From NCBI GenBank assembly GCA_958298945.1, contig OY282609.1, positions 27,625,212-27,689,211 of the forward strand: 64,000 nt of DNA, written 5' to 3'. Under the pieces are notes generated by a model. The model saw nothing but the letters and a program-made list of their open reading frames with translations, was not told the origin of the DNA and made no database searches. The first letter of the stretch is position 1. Each line of letters begins with the position of its first letter. The stretch comes from Atherix ibis (Eukaryota > Arthropoda > Insecta > Diptera > Athericidae). This document shows, in pieces, positions 57,796 through 64,000 of this stretch. The position numbers were made by a program, and so were the translations under genes.

Positions 57796-58640
57796 GAATA
57801 TTATCCTTAAGCATCGAGGTTATGGATGGTTTATTAGTGTACACCTTTTCTTTCAAGTTTCCCCATACAAAAAAATCGGGAGGGAATCGTGGGAGCCAGT
57901 CTATATCACCACTTTTTGACATTATTCGACCGGGAAAAATTTCTCTCAAAATTTGCATCGTAGCACGAGCTGTGTCTGATGTGGCACCGTCTTGTTGGAA
58001 GCACATATTCTGTAGGCCTAATTAACCCAATTCAGGTAGAAGAAAATTTTACAACATATCCCGATAGTGGTCCCCAGAAACTGTTACAGCATTACCCCCA
58101 GCATCTTCAAAGAAATATGGCCCAATGGTGTCGCCGACGCAAATGCCGCACCATACTCTATGTTACTCTACGAGGGTGTAGTGGTCTTTGGTGTATCAGT
58201 TGAGGATTTTCAGAGCCCCAATAGCAGCCATTCAGTTTATTAACAAAGCTAGTCAAATCGACGTGTGCTTAGTCGCTGATAATTATTTTATGCCAAAAAT
58301 GGTGGTTGCCTATACTGAGCTATAAGACCCGAGCACTTCGGTCTCGCCGCCATTTAAGGTCATTTGCCTGCAACTGTTGAGCCAATTTTAATTTTATGCG
58401 GGAAAAAAGGAAATCTTTTTTGAGATTTTTTCACAAAATTCTTGTGCACGTTGTCGATCGGTACCTGGACATTGAGCAAAACTCTGCCTCACTGCATCAA
58501 TGTTTTCAGGTGCACGCCGGCTTAATTGTCGAGCAGACTTCGCTTTATCTCCCAAATGAATGCACATTTTTAAAATTATTTATTATATGCTGAATGGTTG
58601 AATTGCTCGGCATATGATTAACACCAAAAACAGTCACGTA
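57796..58640 (-). mobile_element. Tc1/mariner-superfamily fragment, DD41D-like
   Basis: Read on the minus strand in several frames: RAPENIDAVRQSFAQ (helix-turn-helix N-terminus), IGPYFFEDAGGNAVTVSGDH, MCFQQDGATSDTARAT (second catalytic Asp) and PRFPPDFFVWGNLKEKVY (third Asp). These are the blocks of a transposase group common in ants and other insects. The last two Asp are 37 residues apart here; the conserved block between them looks about four residues short, which would restore 41. Broken by stops and shifts; the 3' part is cut off by the minisatellite. Confidence 0.72.
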
Positions 58641-60639
58641 ATTTTCTCCGCGTATTCAATAATGAACAATATGTTAAATAAAATGTTTTAATAATTTTAA
58701 CATGTTGTTGCGTCATTAGATGCTCCGTGGTAAATTATTATCGACCACTCTCTACGACTGTTAACTGCCAACAGATAAATGTCATTCAAACCAAAATGGC
58801 GGCCTAACAAAATCGACCTGGAACATAACAAGCATGTCATTCATATAAAAATGGCGGGTATATAGAGACGTAAAGTGGACTTGGCTATTATTATTTTATG
58901 AATATTACCATAATTTTTAATTTTTTAGTTGTTAATTCAACTTTTAATTAAGACTCACGTTGAGCATTAAGGCAACTCATTAGTAAAGCCTTTACTAATG
59001 AGCTTGGAATTTTACGAGGCTCCAATAAGTAACTGATATTTTAAGGCATCCTTTACGAGCCAAATTGTAAATTTATGATTTAGGGAATTAAAATTATGTC
59101 TGAAATCAGGTTGCTGCTGTTTAATATGTAATTTTAAATCGAACTCATCCATTCACTGAACTCAGATTTCATCTTCGGATGCAGAAATAACTCTGATCAG
59201 ATGTCATTTCTTTGCGCGTTGCAACTGAGCGAAATGCGTTAATTGTTGACAGCAGTTGAAGTTGTCGTTCTTATCTTTACTATTGCTGGCTTGAACCAGT
59301 GTTGTAGCAGGGTTACCTCTATATCGGAAAGTTGGAAATTTAGACTGTAGAAAATCGAGCAATTAAAACTATTCTAGAATTTCTCGAAAATATATTTGAA
59401 AAGGCAAGACTTAAAAAAAAACTCGTTCAACAGAGAACATGAGTATTTAAACGTTGGATATTTTTTCTTCTTCTAAAATTAGTTACTTATAGCGGAAAGT
59501 TTGTGAAAACTTTTCAATATGAACAGAGAAAAGTCCATTCAAAAGGCCAAAGCCGAACATTTTCAATTTATTGCCCACAAGTAGGCAAGTTCTTTTGAAG
59601 CGTGTTGTGCCATTTCTTTTTGGCATCGAGAGTGATGGGGGAGAGAACTAATTTTCAATTGATGGAAAGATGTAAAAATTAGAAAATCTTAAGCCACGTA
59701 CTACGTTATTGTATAGGCAAGGATGTTCAACCGGATCTACACTGTGTCCTTGTACGAATTCAGGAACACACGTGCATATGAGTACATTAGCAATGTATTC
59801 ATTGGAGCAGAGTTCCTGATTTGATTCGTAAAATAATATCCTGCTAACTAGACATCCCTTCGATTTTCGGACTGTACCGAATCATCCCCTGACAACGGCA
59901 ACCACACAAAACGATGCTGTGCGGGTACATGCACCCACAAAGGGTGTCCATTTATACCTGCGGTAGTATTTTTTCATATTATTGTATATAATCACATCAG
60001 TAGTCACCCTTCCTTTTTCCGGTGTGCCGGCCGGAAAACTCATTTCGGTTGGTTTATTACGATAAAGGATAAAACGTGCTCGCCAAAAATTATCACAATA
60101 TACTGAATGGGGTAAACGCCATGAATACGGCAGGTTGTGAAACGTCGATTCGAAGATGTTCTCCACCACAGAAGCCATTGCGGCTACAACAATGATGGAA
60201 GTGTGTACGAATGGGAACTTGTAATGCGCAGACTAGGGGCTTATGCAAAAAAAATATAATTCTGAATTGTAAGTGAATCGGAGAACTCGCAAATATCCTA
60301 CTTTTAAAACCACCCTTAAAGGAAAATAAATACTATGAAAAGTAGCCAAAATGAACTTTTCACTTGACCATTGAATAAATAAATTTGAAAAAATTCCGCA
60401 TAATATTTTATTTTATGGCCATTGCGATGTGAAAACTAATTCTGCTGGCAAAGAAGATCCTGCCGACTTGATTTTATCAGCTGTGGTATTATTTTAACCA
60501 ACTGCTTTCTAAATAGAGTTTTCGTCATCACAAATAAAAGTAATTTGAAAAGGGCACATTTACAGGGAAAAAGGAGAAAAAGCTTCTTCGAGTTGCAGAA
60601 GTCATTCTAGAGTTAGTGCTAAAATAAGGAGGCAATTTC
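58641..60639. other. Mixed sequence, no gene assigned
   Basis: 58641-58870 is probably the remaining 5' end of the DD41D-like element. 59100-60240 is less AT-rich than its surroundings. The minus-strand frame 60178-59882 (98 codons, MASVVENIFESTFHNLPYSW and on) has even amino-acid use, but I recognise no family in it. Confidence 0.4.
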
Positions 60640-62080
60640 CTATTGAGATGTCAACAAAAAAAATGTTGCAATGAACTTTTTGCAAGTAGTTATTGGATTA
60701 ACAGAACTTCGAGAGTCTGTGCTGGAATGCATGCAGTTTCTTTTATTTGGGCAGGTATGGACTAGAGTAGAGCAGAAATATTGGTAGTGGTTAATGGATT
60801 CCTAAAAGTTCTAGAACTGAAACTGGAATTAGTCCATTTTGAATTACTCGCTCAGGTATGGACTCGAAAAAGAGAATATGTCGGAGTACTCACTTTAGCA
60901 CTAGTTACTGGGCTTCTCAAAAAAGCCTCCAATTGATGCTATAATGAGTAAATTTTTATTGTACAGTCACGTATGAACTGAAAAAGAGAATAACTATTAG
61001 AATGCATACGTTGGAAGTGGTTGTTCGCTTTGCAAAACTTTTGGAATGGTCTCATTTTCAAGTGGGTAATCAGTTCTGGAAGTTGTTATTAGATTCTCAA
61101 AAGTTCTAGAATTGATGCTGGAATTAGACTGAAAAAGAGAATAACTATTAGAATGCATACGTTGAAAGTGGTTGTTCGTTTTACAAAACTTTTGGAATGG
61201 TCTCATTTTCAAGTGGGTAATCAGTTCTGGAAGTTGTTATTAGATTCTCAAAAGTTCTAGAATTGATGCTGGAATTAGATCATTTTAAATTACTCAGTCA
61301 TGTATGGACTCAAAAAGAGAATAACTATTGGAATGCTCACTTTAGTACTAGTTAATGGGCTTCTCAAAAAAGCCTCCAATTGATGCTACGAGTATAATGA
61401 GTAAATTTTTATTGTACAGTCACGTATGGACTGAAAAAGAGAATAACTATTAGAATGCATACGTTGGAAGTGGTTGTTCGCTTTGTAAAACTTTTCGAAT
61501 GGTCTCATTTTCAAGTGGGTAATCAGTTCTGGAAGTTGTTATTAGATTCTCAAAAGTTCTAGAATTGATGCTGGAATTAGACTGAAAAAGAGAATAACTA
61601 TTAGAATGCATACGTTGGAAGTGGTTGTTCGCTTTGCAAAACTTTTGGAATGGTTTCATTTTCAAGTGGGTAATCAGTTCTGGAAGTTGTTATTAGATTC
61701 CCAAAAATTCTAGAACTGATACTGGAATTAGTTCGTTTTAAATTACTCGGTCAGGTATGGACTGACAAAAAAAATAATTGTTGGAAATGGTTATTAATTT
61801 CTAGAGTCCATCCTGGAGTTCATCCATTTTGTACTATAAAATCAAGTCCAAACCAGAGTTGAAAAATAATATTGGAATAATTACTTTGGAAGTGTGCCAT
61901 ACACTGCAAAACTTCTGGACTAGTCCAATTTCCAACAAGGTAATCACTTCTGAAAGTTTTTACTGACTTTTCTCAATGATTCTATCCTGAAATGATTCTA
62001 TTTTCTATTCTACGGTCAAGAGAAGAAATTTTGGAAAGTCCTGAAATTGATGTAAATTAATTACAGCAAACGTAAAAATT
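60640..62080. repeat. 151-bp tandem repeat in a 453-bp higher-order array
   Basis: Units beginning ACTGAAAAAGAGAATAAC stand at 60977, 61128, 61430 and 61581: pairs 151 bases apart, and the pair repeated at 453 bases. The 151-base spacer unit in each triplet carries CTCACTTTAG and GCCTCCAATTGATGCTA. Diverged relatives fill 60640-60976 and 61732-62080. Short frames near 61212 and 61665 are the same artefact twice. Confidence 0.9.
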
Positions 62081-63475
62081 GACTTAAAATTATTTTTTTC
62101 GTTTCCTTTTACTGGGTTTTCCGGAAAATAAATTTAATAAATTATTTTTTGGAAAATTTTTCATAACAAAAAGTTTTTAATTATTTTTTTATTCCTTCAT
62201 CTACTTCCAATGAATAATGCAGAAATTCGAATACTGACATTCAAAATATACGAAATATTTACTTTAAGATATTTCATATTTCACAAAGTGAATGTAGTTC
62301 TTGTATCAGAACAAAACGGAAAGTGATGGTTGGTCCATCATCCCATCAAGAAATCATGCTTTAGTTGGAATGAAAATCGCATTGACAACAAAAAGGACCA
62401 GAATCGAAATATAGCGATGAAGCGAAGACGTGTGTAGCAGGATTTAAGGACAACAAGGTTGATAAATTGTCTTTTAAATTGAGTACTTTGTGTTCTGCTA
62501 AATTGAGCTTTATTGCTAAAGGCACTCTTCTGAAAATTTAAAAATTAATTCTCCCGAAAGATGTACATTTAGTACAAAGGACAGGCATTAGGAAAGATGG
62601 GAACAACATCAGAAAATCACTGAAAGGGTTACGAAATCATTTCTGTGAAGTCGTAGAGTTTGAATCAATTTAGTTTAGCGCACATAGGATGACGAAAGGT
62701 TCGATTGAGCATAGAATAATGATAGTGGCAAGGATGGCAAGAATAGAAATATTCCCTTTGTCAAATTAAGCTTTTTCAGTTCAATATAATTGTTGGGAGA
62801 CTAAAGATATTCTGATACTTTTGTTCCGGACTGAACGAAACCGTATAAAAAAAAGGAACAGAAACGAAGATTTTTAATTTCATGTTTTTTTTTTATTTCT
62901 GTCTTCTTAAAAAAAACAACTATTTTGAGAGGATTTGAAGAATAAAAAATTTATAGTCAAAAACTAACGGATTGGAAATGGATTCTTTGTGAATGGGGTT
63001 CGGTCAACTACGAGTAGTTTAGCCTTGCCACCAGAATGTCTAAATTATAGAACTGAATCGACGAAACAAAATAAAAATTTTCAAGGAGCGAAAGTGGAAG
63101 GTAACTTAGCCATTGCAAGTTTGGCATCCTAGTTGAAACCATAGAATTTTAATGATTTAATTAGAGTTTTGGGTCTATATAAACTTAGATATGACACTTA
63201 TCCACTGTATTGGTGGGAAATAGAGTACAAGTTCTTACTTACAGTTGGATCTATGCTTTCATTCAAGTTTTATGGGGTAAATTTTTTGAGTGACAGCAGA
63301 TTAGATCGATTAGAAGACCTTCTCAAAACTGAAGTGAAAATCACTCCAAAATCGAAAAGCAAACACGGTTTTAATACCCAAGGACTAAGGATACTTGAGG
63401 CAATGTTTTTTATAATCATTCTGAATGATGCGGCAACTGAGATTTGGTCAAGGCCTGCTCAATTAATATATTTTA
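62081..63475. other. Intergenic DNA with one unrecognised open stretch
   Basis: No gene assigned. 63160-63475 stays open for about 100 codons after a possible acceptor (TTTAATTAG) at 63163, reading YKLRYDTYPLYWWEIEYKF early on. It continues into mariner antisense sequence, so if it is an exon it ends before 63476. No family recognised. Confidence 0.35.
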
Positions 63476-64000
63476 CCAGGTGTATAAGCATTAATGCGCT
63501 GTTTTTTAGTCAAAAAAACACATGTTTTTTCATAGAAACCAAAAACAAATTTATTCACAGTACTTGTCCTCGCTTTTTTCCATCTCTCGGGCAATTTGTG
63601 GATGTCACACCAAAAAAAATCCTTCTCTTTCGAGGCAAACCACTCATCAATCCATTTTCAAACTTCTTCGTAAGAATCGAAGTGCTGCTCAGCGAGCGCG
63701 TGACCCATCGACGAAAATAGGTGGTTGTCGGAAGTGGCCAGTTTTGGTGAATAAGCGAGATGGGGTAACACCCGTCAGTTGAGTGTCTCCAAGTAGTTTC
63801 GGACCATTTTTGACGTATGTGATAGTGCGTTGTCGTGGAGGAAAATCAGTTTGTCATGTCTTTGTTGATAATCCGTCCTTTTTTCACGCAGAGCACGGTG
63901 CAATTTGATCAATTGTTGGTGGTAGCGGTAGCATTGACAGTTTCACCAGGTTTCAACATCTCATAGTAGACGATACCCTGCAGATCCCACCAAACGCACA
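63476..64000 (-). mobile_element. mariner copy 4, cut by the window end
   Basis: A TA followed by CCAGGTGTATAAGCATTAAT starts the 3' end of another copy in the same orientation as copy 2. Minus-strand sequence matches the C-terminal half of the transposase, including FLHDNAL and NYLETLN, with a TGA where Trp should be and frameshifts toward the end. The rest lies beyond the window. Confidence 0.88.

Noticed and set aside
55369..57919. Long Phe/Trp/Val/Leu-rich minus-strand and Lys/Thr/Pro-rich plus-strand frames
   Set aside because: Translations of the AC-rich minisatellite; every frame is open because the repeat lacks stop codons.
61450..61665. Two similar 71-codon minus-strand frames (also 60997-61212)
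   Set aside because: Same frame in two copies of the 453-base repeat; no coding features.

Overview
This is a strongly AT-rich window from an animal nuclear genome, most likely an insect and probably a fly or midge (Diptera). The reasons are a long, glutamine-rich BunA-type exon (bunched, TSC22D family), spliceosomal introns that are often only 60-70 bases, and a mix of mariner, Tc1-like, DD41D-type, R1-, Jockey- and I-type elements. Species cannot be read from the sequence. Two conserved protein-coding genes stand head to head about 22 kb apart.

Left: positions 1-3427 (minus strand) are one long open reading frame, the large first coding exon of bun (long isoform, BunA). It carries both conserved BunA motifs, the first of them tandemly duplicated. 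The leucine-zipper TSC box must lie beyond the left edge. Positions 3428-13517 are noncoding: a candidate promoter/leader near 4880-5160, a Tc1 remnant ending at 7518, and a less AT-rich block at 10750-11640.

13518-19655 is a nested repeat complex. Two tandem copies of a ~1.5 kb unit with terminal inverted repeats are seen; the first was interrupted by a small inverted-repeat element (13708-14250), an R1-type retrotransposon 3' end (about 14881-17180) and, inside that, a full-length dead mariner (15784-17051).

25595-42631 (plus strand) is an MFSD6-like major facilitator transporter gene. All exons join in frame with GT-AG introns. Intron 1 (8 kb) holds a tRNA-like SINE piece, a perfect 34-bp hairpin and a truncated mariner. 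The last intron holds a third mariner and a possible cassette or alternative terminal exon.

The right third is mostly repeats: Jockey-type RT debris (49.4-50.2 kb), a possible inverted-repeat element (50.98-52.06 kb), an RNase H-bearing LINE 3' end (52.1-53.24 kb), a tRNA-derived SINE with the same (ACAA)n tail (54.78-55.03 kb), a 2.5 kb AC-rich minisatellite that flips strand at about 57579, a DD41D Tc1/mariner-type fragment (57.8-58.6 kb), a 151-bp/453-bp higher-order repeat (60.6-62.1 kb) and a fourth mariner cut by the window end.

The most interesting item is a tiny two-exon gene at 54091-54267 (minus strand) between the LINE and the SINE. It has a TATA box, a short leader, a signal-peptide exon, a 66-base intron, a second exon with two cysteines and many basic residues, a stop and AATAAA signals. 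It predicts a secreted 19-residue strongly cationic two-cysteine peptide.
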